Source: a virus. Taken from it: a stretch of DNA of 64,000 nucleotides. Shown piece by piece: positions 50,463-57,037 of this stretch. Each line of letters begins with the position of its first letter. Position 1 is the first letter of the stretch. The notes under the pieces are model-generated. The model was not told the DNA's origin and ran no database searches. It worked only from the letters and a program-made list of their open reading frames with translations. The stretch lies in IMG/VR virus record IMGVR_UViG_3300027797_000013, positions 1-64,000 of that record; one strand, written 5' to 3'. The position numbers and the translations under genes are program-made.

Positions 50463-50512
50463 AATTTCTGATATTATTTATAAACCCAACCATGTCTGTA
50501 TCTAATTTATAT
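50458..50512 (-). repeat. Partial copy of the 51193 gene's 3' end, with late promoter
   Basis: About 55 bases matching 51217-51271 at 43 of 55 positions. One frame reads DMVGFINNIRNYE against DVVEFINNIRTYE in the intact gene. It contains a perfect TATAAATA (50475-50482) placed twelve bases before the next start, as in the intact copy. Confidence 0.8.
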
Positions 50513-50516
50513 TCAA

Positions 50517-51221
50517 TTAGATTTTACCTATATACTGTAAAAGCTTATTAACATGCTCACATCTTTCGCTGTATCTCTGATCGTAAATTAGTGCAGGGTT
50601 CTCTTTAGATAAATTAATTAACTTTCTCTCTGTAGTAGAGTCGTAAGCTGACTTTCCAACAGTGTAATGCATGTGTTCTGTAATTACATTTGGTAAATAT
50701 CTAACCCGATTGATTTTTGTAGCAACTTCAAATAGCCATGTATCGACATAATCAGCGCAGAAGTAAGGAGGTAACCAAAAACCACTAACTTCTATCCATC
50801 TTCTATGTACAAAGCTATGTGTTGCAAGACCAGCGCCCTGTATCATATCATCACCGTAAACTAGAACTATTCTATCATCTTGCTTTAGAAATTCATCTCT
50901 TATTAATGTATCCCATGATTTCGTTCTAAATCGTGCATCATCACCACATATCATTATAATATCACCAGTGCTAAGCGTATTATATGCGTAATTCCACATT
51001 TGACTTAGATTTAAATTCTCATTGCTAGATGTATATTTTATATTATAACCATACCTATCTATTAAAGATATAATACATGACTCACTATCTGAGTCATCAG
51101 GATCGATATAAAATAAGATCTCAACTAGATCGAAGTTATCACAAGTATTAAATATTGTCTCAACTAATTCACATACCTCGACGGGTCTCTTTCTAGTTGG
51201 TACTACTATCGAAAATTTCAT
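50517..51221 (-). CDS. Family 2 glycosyltransferase
   Basis: 234 residues. MKFSIVVPTRKRP is the family 2 N-terminus, ILFYIDPDDSDSE and IIMICGDDARFRT hold the donor-binding Asp residues, and the C-terminus has DTWLFEVATK as a catalytic region. It uses a nucleotide sugar to glycosylate an unknown acceptor. It starts inside the end of the 51193 gene, and a diverged copy of that gene's end follows its stop, so it looks like an inserted cassette with its own late promoter (51234-51241). Confidence 0.8.
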   Translation of the reverse strand: MKFSIVVPTRKRPVEVCELVETIFNTCDNFDLVEILFYIDPDDSDSESCIISLIDRYGYNIKYTSSNENLNLSQMWNYAYNTLSTGDIIMICGDDARFRTKSWDTLIRDEFLKQDDRIVLVYGDDMIQGAGLATHSFVHRRWIEVSGFWLPPYFCADYVDTWLFEVATKINRVRYLPNVITEHMHYTVGKSAYDSTTERKLINLSKENPALIYDQRYSERCEHVNKLLQYIGKI

Positions 51222-51573
51222 AAGTTCGTATATTATTTATGAACTCAACCACATCGGCATCCGATTTATGTGTAGCAAAATTCAAAGTATTTGCTACTTT
51301 TTTAGTGGTCTCATTATTCTTAATCTTGTGAAACTGAATGAGATCTCTAATTGGTTGTGAGTCTGGTTCTGGTAAGTCTGAGCACTCTACATTTAAGATA
51401 TTGCGTACCTCTTGTACTGAATAACCACGCTCTAGATACCCTTTAGCCTTACGTATAATGAAGTACTTTTGTAGATTATCTTCATCTACATACTCTTCTA
51501 CCTTCTTATTATAGTAGTCTTCAGCAAAGGTATATGACTTACCTGTTACAATGCATTGAATCTTTTTAGCCAT
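51193..51573 (-). CDS. Conserved phage hypothetical protein
   Basis: 126 residues from the ATG at 51573; a longer frame upstream runs into the phosphoribosyltransferase gene and is not used. MAKKIQCIVTGKSYTFAEDY then YVDEDNLQKYFIIRKAKGYL and RGYSVQEVRNIL resemble small proteins common in T4-like cyanophages, role unknown. The VTGKSYTF start suggests a small strand-rich fold joined to a helical part. Its last codons (VVEFINNIRTYE) encode the late promoter of the next gene. Confidence 0.7.
   Translation of the reverse strand: MAKKIQCIVTGKSYTFAEDYYNKKVEEYVDEDNLQKYFIIRKAKGYLERGYSVQEVRNILNVECSDLPEPDSQPIRDLIQFHKIKNNETTKKVANTLNFATHKSDADVVEFINNIRTYEIFDSSTN
51217..51271 (-). repeat. Intact counterpart of the duplicated segment
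   Basis: Last codons of the 51193 gene. CATAAATA (51234-51241) lies inside the coding sequence twelve bases before the glycosyltransferase ATG, so coding and promoter functions overlap. Confidence 0.8.
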
Positions 51574-51574
51574 A

Positions 51575-52036
51575 TTATTTATCCCAACCAAATTCAATCC
51601 ATTCGTCACCTTCGATAATTGCGCCAGTAAAGTCAACTAGATCTTGAGTCTTCTCTCTAGTTAGCAACGCTGCATACTCACATACAACTCCATAAATGCC
51701 AGCTGCTTTATTTGCTTTATGTCTAATAAAGTTAAAAGTATTGCCTGAGTCGCAGATATCATCTACGATGAGAACTCTATCACCTTTCGATACATCATCA
51801 AAGTAGAAATCTTGATATACATTAAAACTAGATGTCTGAGTCTTACCTTTATAAGAAGAAATACCTAGATTGTATACCTTCAGATCTAGTTTATAACCTA
51901 GCAGTACTGCTGGTATTAATCCGCCTCTCCCAATACCTACAATACAATCGTACTTACTTTCTGTCTCCTGTATCTGAGTCAGAATAGTCTTTATTAGACT
52001 ATTTACCGATTCATTTTTGTATATATATTCATTCAT
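51575..52036 (-). CDS. Purine phosphoribosyltransferase, Gpt-like
   Basis: 153 residues. CIVGIGRGGLIPAVLLGYKL and RVLIVDDICDSGNTFNFIRH are the phosphoribosyltransferase signatures; the second is the PRPP-binding motif. Size and ends (KTQDLVDFTGAIIEGDEWIE, FGWDK) resemble xanthine-guanine type enzymes. It would turn a free purine base plus PRPP into a nucleotide. TATAAT lies exactly six bases before the ATG. In a phage that exchanges guanine out of its DNA it could recycle the released base, which is inference. Confidence 0.8.
   Translation of the reverse strand: MNEYIYKNESVNSLIKTILTQIQETESKYDCIVGIGRGGLIPAVLLGYKLDLKVYNLGISSYKGKTQTSSFNVYQDFYFDDVSKGDRVLIVDDICDSGNTFNFIRHKANKAAGIYGVVCEYAALLTREKTQDLVDFTGAIIEGDEWIEFGWDK
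51576..51583 (-). promoter_or_regulatory. Third GGTTGGG-ATAAATAATAT element
   Basis: GATAAATA at the end of the phosphoribosyltransferase gene, two bases before ATG 51573. The surrounding GGTTGGGATAAATAATAT resembles the elements at 50475 and 51234. Confidence 0.5.
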
Positions 52037-52070
52037 TAATAAATTATACGCTGCATCTATGTTTTTGCTA
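52037..52070 (-). promoter_or_regulatory. Promoter of the phosphoribosyltransferase gene
   Basis: Minus strand: TAGCAA, 16 bases, TATAAT (52043-52048), six bases (TTATTA), ATG 52036. Confidence 0.6.
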
Positions 52071-52078
52071 CATAAATA
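52071..52078 (+). promoter_or_regulatory. Late promoter box for the 52084 gene
   Basis: CATAAATA, exactly five bases, then ATG 52084. Confidence 0.7.
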
Positions 52079-52083
52079 TATGT

Positions 52084-52422
52084 ATGAGCGATTATAAGCA
52101 GCTGCGAGCTATATACGAAGGATGGCAAGGATTATCTCGAGATACTGCTCCTAATGATAGATATACTGCTACCTCATCTAATCACTCGTACAGAGGCTCA
52201 TTGCCGTTTAGCTCAGGAGGGTCAGATAACTTATATGCTCGTATGGCTACTAACACCGGAGTAGTTCCAGTTGAGTCTGAAGAAGAGCAAATTGGTGGAG
52301 TGATAAGTAAACTAGCTATTGTTACAAAGATTGAAGAGTTACAGAATGTAGCAGCAGAAAACGGGATGGATTGTTGTATACATACACTAGGTACTCTTAT
52401 AGAGTTTATAAAGAAAGGCTAG
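52084..52422 (+). CDS. Hypothetical late protein
   Basis: 112 residues. The first 60 (SDYKQLRAIYEGWQG, then SSNHSYRGSLPFSSGGSDNL) look disordered; the rest (VISKLAIVTKIEELQNVAAE, CIHTLGTLIEFIKKG) forms helices. No family recognised. The late box lies exactly five bases before the ATG, so it is a late, perhaps virion, protein. Its stop overlaps the stop of the convergent membrane gene by four bases. Confidence 0.65.
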   Translation: MSDYKQLRAIYEGWQGLSRDTAPNDRYTATSSNHSYRGSLPFSSGGSDNLYARMATNTGVVPVESEEEQIGGVISKLAIVTKIEELQNVAAENGMDCCIHTLGTLIEFIKKG

Positions 52423-52697
52423 TCAGGCCATATAACCTTCCTCATAAGTAGTATAGCATGATCTACTAACCAGCTACACACAGCACTAGCAAATCCAATC
52501 TTCAACATATTAAACTCGCTAGTAGCACCTATTGCTAACCCTGTCCAGAACCCTAAGCACAACGAGCAATTAAACAGCTCTTGTGCTTTTGTAATTTTAC
52601 TACCTACATAAACTCTAAATTCTTCTAATAGGCTACTATGCTTTATTATTAAGCATAGACCTGCACTTGATAGTAGAGTAAGTATTAGAGAAGCCAT
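52419..52697 (-). CDS. DUF1360-like membrane protein
   Basis: 92 residues with hydrophobic stretches at 2-20, 47-65 and 68-84. The motif LFNCSLCLGFWTGLAIG is the CxxCxGFWxG core of DUF1360, a small membrane family of unknown function. It lies among the lysis genes but is not a recognised holin. It follows the 52700 gene by two bases on the same strand. Confidence 0.6.
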   Translation of the reverse strand: MASLILTLLSSAGLCLIIKHSSLLEEFRVYVGSKITKAQELFNCSLCLGFWTGLAIGATSEFNMLKIGFASAVCSWLVDHAILLMRKVIWPD

Positions 52698-52699
52698 TA

Positions 52700-52900
52700 C
52701 TAACCAAGAAGTAATTTCTCGTCACCATCAAGAGTAGTTACAGCATCACCCATAAGCTTAAGCTCAGCTTTCTTAACTACAATAGTATTACCATCGTCAT
52801 CAGTAACCTGGTAACTATCTTCGCCTAGCTTAGTTACAACAGGACATCCTTTCTTCCCGCAACAAATCTTAACTTGGTTGGGTGCAATATTTTTAATCAT
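52700..52900 (-). CDS. Small late protein with CC..C motif
   Basis: 66 residues: KICCGKKGCPVV followed by SYQVTDDDGNTIVVKKAEL. The CCxxxxC group could bind metal, but only three Cys are present. The late box lies exactly five bases before the ATG, giving high confidence in this start. Role unknown; next to the endolysin on the same strand. Confidence 0.7.
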   Translation of the reverse strand: MIKNIAPNQVKICCGKKGCPVVTKLGEDSYQVTDDDGNTIVVKKAELKLMGDAVTTLDGDEKLLLG

Positions 52901-52905
52901 AATAC

Positions 52906-52913
52906 TATTTATT
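52906..52913 (-). promoter_or_regulatory. Late promoter box for the 52700 gene
   Basis: AATAAATA on the minus strand, five bases before ATG 52900; it overlaps the space before the endolysin stop. Confidence 0.7.
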
Positions 52914-52915
52914 AA

Positions 52916-53572
52916 TTAAATGCAGCTTTCAACTAGCTTTGCTTCATCTTCTCTACGCTTTAAAAGACCATCGACGCCTGCATTTACCCATAACCTTTTC
53001 ATCTTTCTTATCTCATTAGCAATCGCTTTATAATTTTTAGAAGGTACTAAAGCTCTTATATTTTTCATCTCTATACGTCTACTGCCAGCTACATCTGTCC
53101 CTCTGTTAAACACTAAGCTTAGTAAAGCACCGTATGCATCCGGATGTAATCTATCTGCACCAGGAAATACTCTATTGGTTTGATCAGCAAAGATAGGTAT
53201 AGTATGAGACTTAAAGACACTTAATGCATGCTCCCATGATATCTTTATATCTTTAACACCTGGAATTAACTCTTTAGCACTCCTACCCTTTACCCCTAGA
53301 GCTCGTGCTAGTCTAATAATATCTTGTGTACTAAGCTTACCTGTCCAAGATGCTTTAAAAGACTGTAAATTATTATAACCTAAATCATAACCTACCCCAA
53401 TAGTAACTCCGCTATTAAGACCTGGCCATGTAGGTCTATACAGAAGCTTATTATAGTATCTTTCACCTCCACCTACCTCATATTTTAGTATTAAGTTAAG
53501 AGCTTTATCTGATATCTGAGGACCTCCTATCCTAATACCATTACTCCTAACATCATCTTGTTCTTCATCCAT
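52916..53572 (-). CDS. Endolysin, GH24-like muramidase
   Basis: 218 residues from the ATG at 53572. The frame extends eleven codons upstream to another ATG, but a late box exactly five bases before 53572 fixes the shorter form. ILKYEVGGGERYY supplies the catalytic Glu32, and TWPGLNSGVTIGVGYDLGYN is the muramidase core that follows it in this family. SLVFNRGTD resembles the ALxSxxFNxG segment. It cleaves peptidoglycan at lysis. Divergent from the holin-spanin genes, whose late promoter starts 30 bases away. Confidence 0.85.
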   Translation of the reverse strand: MDEEQDDVRSNGIRIGGPQISDKALNLILKYEVGGGERYYNKLLYRPTWPGLNSGVTIGVGYDLGYNNLQSFKASWTGKLSTQDIIRLARALGVKGRSAKELIPGVKDIKISWEHALSVFKSHTIPIFADQTNRVFPGADRLHPDAYGALLSLVFNRGTDVAGSRRIEMKNIRALVPSKNYKAIANEIRKMKRLWVNAGVDGLLKRREDEAKLVESCI

Positions 53573-53577
53573 ATAAT

Positions 53578-53585
53578 TATTTAGA
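53578..53585 (-). promoter_or_regulatory. Late promoter box for the endolysin gene
   Basis: TCTAAATA on the minus strand, five bases (ATTAT) before ATG 53572. It decides the start against the longer frame. Confidence 0.7.
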
Positions 53586-53611
53586 TTTACATTCAGTAAT
53601 GACAAGAAAAG

Positions 53612-53619
53612 AATAAATA
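53612..53619 (+). promoter_or_regulatory. Late promoter box for the holin-spanin genes
   Basis: AATAAATA, five bases (ATTAT), ATG 53625. Divergent from the endolysin promoter and with the same spacer sequence. Confidence 0.7.
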
Positions 53620-53624
53620 ATTAT

Positions 53625-53837
53625 ATGAACACATTTGATATACTAGCACAGTTCTTGCCTAATGCTAACTGGTTCGCAGTAATAACTGCTCTAGTTACTT
53701 TAGCTTCCGCCATCACCGCTGCAACTCCAACCCCTGCACCAGGTACTTCACTAGCTATGTTCTATAAGCTCATTGAGTTACTCGCTCTTAATATAGGTAG
53801 AGCAAAAGATACAGGTATACCAGAAGATAAATTTTAA
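53625..53837 (+). CDS. Putative holin
   Basis: 70 residues. One hydrophobic stretch at about 15-35 (NWFAVITALVTLASAITAAT), then a short Pro-rich linker and an amphipathic helix (SLAMFYKLIELLALNIGRAK). The size, single membrane segment and place beside endolysin and spanin genes suggest a holin, although the family is not certain. A late box lies exactly five bases before the ATG. Confidence 0.55.
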   Translation: MNTFDILAQFLPNANWFAVITALVTLASAITAATPTPAPGTSLAMFYKLIELLALNIGRAKDTGIPEDKF

Positions 53838-53841
53838 TAAA

Positions 53842-54102
53842 ATGATTATAGATCTTATAAAACAAACTTTAATTGCATTAACTGCGTATTTGCAGTTGAA
53901 AAATAAGTCTATGTTTTATAGTATAACTAGGTTATCTAGAGCAAAACAAAAGGAATTAATAAATGAAATTGAGAAAAATCGTAATACTGGTACTAATGAT
54001 TCAAATGATCATGCTGATCTCTTGCGCAAAGAGCTCATCGACGAACAACACTTCTTTGCAAATATATCAACCTACTATACTAAGATTGAAAGCAAACAGT
54101 GA
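53842..54102 (+). CDS. Putative inner-membrane spanin (Rz-like)
   Basis: 86 residues. A weak N-terminal hydrophobic segment (IIDLIKQTLIALTAYLQL) precedes a charged helical part (SRAKQKELINEIEKNR, then HADLLRKELIDEQHF). The o-spanin gene starts inside it in another frame, the typical Rz/Rz1 arrangement, which is the main support. If correct, it spans the periplasm from the inner membrane and helps disrupt the outer membrane. The membrane segment is less hydrophobic than usual. Confidence 0.5.
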   Translation: MIIDLIKQTLIALTAYLQLKNKSMFYSITRLSRAKQKELINEIEKNRNTGTNDSNDHADLLRKELIDEQHFFANISTYYTKIESKQ

Positions 54103-54211
54103 GGTTCAAACTGTCGATGGTTTATACACACCTCAAATAGACGAGGTATGGCATTCGGATAAAAGGTTTAGAGAGTTAGAGCGAACGTTATATTACCCTA
54201 GTTATAAGTAA
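53963..54211 (+). CDS. Outer-membrane lipoprotein spanin (Rz1-like)
   Basis: 82 residues. MKLRKIVILVLMIQMIMLIS then Cys21 is a signal peptide with lipobox LISC, so the mature protein would be a lipoprotein in the outer membrane. The mature part contains LQIYQPTILRLKANSEVQTV and IDEVWHSDKRFRELERTLYY. It overlaps the upstream gene by 140 bases in the +1 frame, an embedded Rz1 layout. It is direct evidence that the host has an outer membrane. Confidence 0.7.
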   Translation: MKLRKIVILVLMIQMIMLISCAKSSSTNNTSLQIYQPTILRLKANSEVQTVDGLYTPQIDEVWHSDKRFRELERTLYYPSYK

Positions 54212-54218
54212 AGTTAGG

Positions 54219-54947
54219 ATGAATGTAATCTTTTGGCATATATGTGGACTCACAAACTATAAAAAAATAGTTACTTCGCAGTTTAATACCATTAAAAAAA
54301 CAGGATTACTTGACAAGGTAGATAAAATTTATGTTACATATCTTGGTGAAAATAAGACTGATATCAATTTTCTCTTAAGAAAATCAAATAAAATCGTATT
54401 AGACAAGTACGATCCATTTATATTTCATTATGAGAGATTATGCTTGCATTCAATGCATGATTTCTCGCAGCAAAATAATGCTAATATTTTATATATACAC
54501 GCTAAGGGTGTAAGTACACGATTTGATGGCGATTCAAAATTGCAAGATAATATCAAACAATGGAGAAAAATGATGGAGAACTTCTTAATATACCATCATG
54601 AAGAATGTATTAAATTACTAGAGCAGAATGATGCTCTTGGTTGCTGTTTAGTTAACTGCAGATCTAATGATCTAGTTATAGATAAAGAAGATCATGCATA
54701 TCACTTCAGTGGTAACTTTTGGTGGAGTAAGACTGATTATATAAAAACCTTACCTCGTATAAGGGAAGATATAGTAGGTAACCTAGCTGGTAACTGTGCG
54801 TTTCATTTATGCGAACGATGGGTCCTTCAAAAATGGCCTAACATTAAATTAGTTGAAGTGTATAAAGACCCACACTCCTGCCACTTTTATAGTAACCCTC
54901 CTTCTATAGATTACTTAAAGGCTGACCTAAACAAAGTTACTTCTTAA
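54219..54947 (+). CDS. Putative glycosyltransferase (HFSGNFWW type)
   Basis: 242 residues. NILYIHAKGVSTRF, WRKMMENFLIYHHEECI and YHFSGNFWWSKTDYIKTLP form a pattern that I know from virus and bacterial glycosyltransferase-like proteins (YxHxKG then HFxGNFWW). The His and Trp pair probably forms the sugar pocket. Its 3' end overlaps that of the convergent gene by 21 bases. Acceptor unknown. Confidence 0.6.
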   Translation: MNVIFWHICGLTNYKKIVTSQFNTIKKTGLLDKVDKIYVTYLGENKTDINFLLRKSNKIVLDKYDPFIFHYERLCLHSMHDFSQQNNANILYIHAKGVSTRFDGDSKLQDNIKQWRKMMENFLIYHHEECIKLLEQNDALGCCLVNCRSNDLVIDKEDHAYHFSGNFWWSKTDYIKTLPRIREDIVGNLAGNCAFHLCERWVLQKWPNIKLVEVYKDPHSCHFYSNPPSIDYLKADLNKVTS

Positions 54948-55781
54948 TAGCTTTGTCTTATTTTTATTAAAGCTTTTAATTATTCTACGAATCTTCGTAT
55001 CAGAATATTTATCGCATAACTTAGATCTTAGATATTTAAATCTGACACTATTACTAACCGAGTCTTTCTCTTCTTGCGATAGATAAAACTCTACCCCTCT
55101 ATCTTTAAAGTATCTTAAATGATACCAAAAAGCACCTCCAATACTAAAGTCAAACATATACCATTGTAAATTTGGCTCATAATATTGCTCGCACTGAGCA
55201 TAAGAACCGTCATCGTATTTTACCATTCTAAAACAGGAACCTATCTTTATTTCTGTTAGAAAATGATCACCATGACATCCATTAAGAGGTATATTCTCAA
55301 ATGTTGAAACACTAATATTATTGTTGACGTCTACTGTGACATTATAGCCAACCATGCAGTAATACTTAGTTGTTTCCTTTCTCTTAAATAAATTGCTTAA
55401 TTCTTCTTCAAAATAAATTTGATCTGCGTCTATCTTTAAGAACCAGTTAAATTTACATTTACTCAGTCCATAGTTATAGTAATTTGCTAAAGAGTGACAT
55501 GGATTAAATCCTTCAATATAACCACTAGTGTTTGCTGGTATTACATATTGAGTATACTCATGTAGAGATATTTTTTTATATTTTAAGGCTAGTTCTGTAA
55601 GAATTTTAACTGTATTATCTACGCAGTTATGATATACAACTACCAACTCATCTACTACATTTATTACCGATTCAATAGATTGTCTAACAGTCCTCTCTTC
55701 ATTGCTTACCCTCATTAAGCCGGATACACCGTTTAAACGAGAACCTACCAGTGAATCTAAAAATTCCTGAGATATTAACAT
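54927..55781 (-). CDS. Family 2 glycosyltransferase
   Basis: 284 residues. LMRVSNEERTVRQSIESVIN with ELVVVYHNCVDNTVKIL is the GT2 nucleotide-binding start, and FNWFLKIDADQIYFEEEL holds the DxD motif (Asp-Ala-Asp). The C-terminal 100 residues contain aromatic-rich stretches (LQWYMFDFSIGGAFWYHLRY). It likely adds a sugar in the cytoplasm. Part of a second glycan region that ends with a GDP-fucose synthase gene at 59 kb. Confidence 0.8.
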   Translation of the reverse strand: MLISQEFLDSLVGSRLNGVSGLMRVSNEERTVRQSIESVINVVDELVVVYHNCVDNTVKILTELALKYKKISLHEYTQYVIPANTSGYIEGFNPCHSLANYYNYGLSKCKFNWFLKIDADQIYFEEELSNLFKRKETTKYYCMVGYNVTVDVNNNISVSTFENIPLNGCHGDHFLTEIKIGSCFRMVKYDDGSYAQCEQYYEPNLQWYMFDFSIGGAFWYHLRYFKDRGVEFYLSQEEKDSVSNSVRFKYLRSKLCDKYSDTKIRRIIKSFNKNKTKLLRSNFV

Positions 55782-55831
55782 ACAGATTAATTATTCACAA
55801 CTAATAATTTATCTATTTTAATATTTTTTTA

Positions 55832-56458
55832 TTAGAAATCTAAATGACCAGGTATATGACAAACGTTATGATTAGCTGATATACGTACATTCTTGCTCGC
55901 TGATTGAATTAGATGATGTATTAACATCCAATCATGACCGTACCCATCAGACCAACTAACATTTAATTCTTTTTTGTGAATGATAGAGCTTGTTCCAATC
56001 CGCCCGTATTGTAATATATTCTCTCTTAAAGAAGCAGCATAATCATCATTATTATTATAATGAGTAACTACATAATCATTAGAATAACACCAATCTATAT
56101 CATCCGTAATTTGATTAGCAATAAGCTCTAAATGATTATTTCCAAAAAAATCATCACTATCCAAATAACAAATCCAATTACCTGTTGCTAACGAAATGCC
56201 TTTATTACGAGTGCTACCACTAAACAATGAAGCTTTTTCCTGTTTTAAAAAAACTATATCACTGCAATTATTAAATTTATCTAAGTAAACGTCTTCAGCT
56301 ATATCACAACCATCAGATATAATTATTAATTCTTTATTTTTATAAGTTTGATTAATAAAGGAATTAACCGATCTAATAAATTTATCAACTCTATTTGAAG
56401 CACAACCTTCATAATAGCTTAAAGTCACTGGCATTACTACTGAAATTTTACACATCAT
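55832..56458 (-). CDS. Family 2 glycosyltransferase
   Basis: 208 residues. KISVVMPVTLSYYEGCASNR then FINQTYKNKELIIISDGC is the GT2 start; STRNKGISLATGNWICYLDS with DSDDFF is the DxD motif. GHDWMLIHHLI is the C-terminal catalytic region with a Glu-less ED equivalent. Met1 and Met2 are both possible starts. It lies upstream of the other GT2 on the same strand. Confidence 0.85.
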   Translation of the reverse strand: MMCKISVVMPVTLSYYEGCASNRVDKFIRSVNSFINQTYKNKELIIISDGCDIAEDVYLDKFNNCSDIVFLKQEKASLFSGSTRNKGISLATGNWICYLDSDDFFGNNHLELIANQITDDIDWCYSNDYVVTHYNNNDDYAASLRENILQYGRIGTSSIIHKKELNVSWSDGYGHDWMLIHHLIQSASKNVRISANHNVCHIPGHLDF

Positions 56459-56581
56459 ATATTAATAAAATTTACTTAAACAATTAAGTTTTTTGTTAGG
56501 TTGTACCATACTATATATATGAAATCTTTCGTAATGTACTAGACAATATCTAACTTTTTTTTAATAAAAGTAACCTCTTTT

Positions 56582-56589
56582 AATAAATA
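56582..56589 (+). promoter_or_regulatory. Late promoter box for the 56595 gene
   Basis: AATAAATA, exactly five bases, then ATG 56595. Confidence 0.7.
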
Positions 56590-56594
56590 TTATT

Positions 56595-57014
56595 ATGACA
56601 AATAAGCAAAGAGAAGCAATGTTACTCGAAGAGGCTTACTCAGAGGTAAATGAGGGTATTTTTACTCGTTTAAAAGGTCAAGTCGCCGGTATGGGTGCAG
56701 GCTTAAAACAAGGAGCTCAAAATATAGCTACAGGTGTTGCAGGCAAATTAGGTGCAACAGTAACGCCATCAGGTAAAACTATGGGACAAGCTTATGCTAA
56801 AGCTCAGCAAAAATCAATCTTTGCAAACTTTATGAAAGTAGCTGAAAAGGAAATTGCAGATTTTAACGCGGATTTGGAAAAATTAGGTAAAGCTGACCTA
56901 GCTACTTTAAAAGCATCACACCCAGAAATTGAACAAGTTATCAAGTCAAGTAAGGATTTGTTAGATTATCTTAAAAAGAAAAAGTACGCACCCCAGAAAA
57001 TCGCTTCAAAATAG
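56595..57014 (+). CDS. Late protein, possibly packaged in the head
   Basis: 139 residues, basic and helical. The N-terminus MTNKQREAMLLEEAYSEVNE followed by GIFTRLKGQVAGMGAGLKQG has a VNE-G site like those cut by gp21-type proteases. The downstream gene repeats the motif as LQEGFFKRAGALASGAMKRA. The rest is an Ala/Lys-rich helical domain. The late box is exactly five bases before the ATG. An internal head protein delivered with the DNA is plausible but unproven. Confidence 0.6.
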   Translation: MTNKQREAMLLEEAYSEVNEGIFTRLKGQVAGMGAGLKQGAQNIATGVAGKLGATVTPSGKTMGQAYAKAQQKSIFANFMKVAEKEIADFNADLEKLGKADLATLKASHPEIEQVIKSSKDLLDYLKKKKYAPQKIASK

Positions 57015-57037
57015 CTTCTATACCAGTATTTAATAAC

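Noticed and set aside
51574-51636. Longer N-terminus for the 51193 gene
   Set aside because: The extra 21 codons overlap the end of the phosphoribosyltransferase gene and the ATG at 51573 starts a normal conserved N-terminus (MAKKIQCIVTGK).
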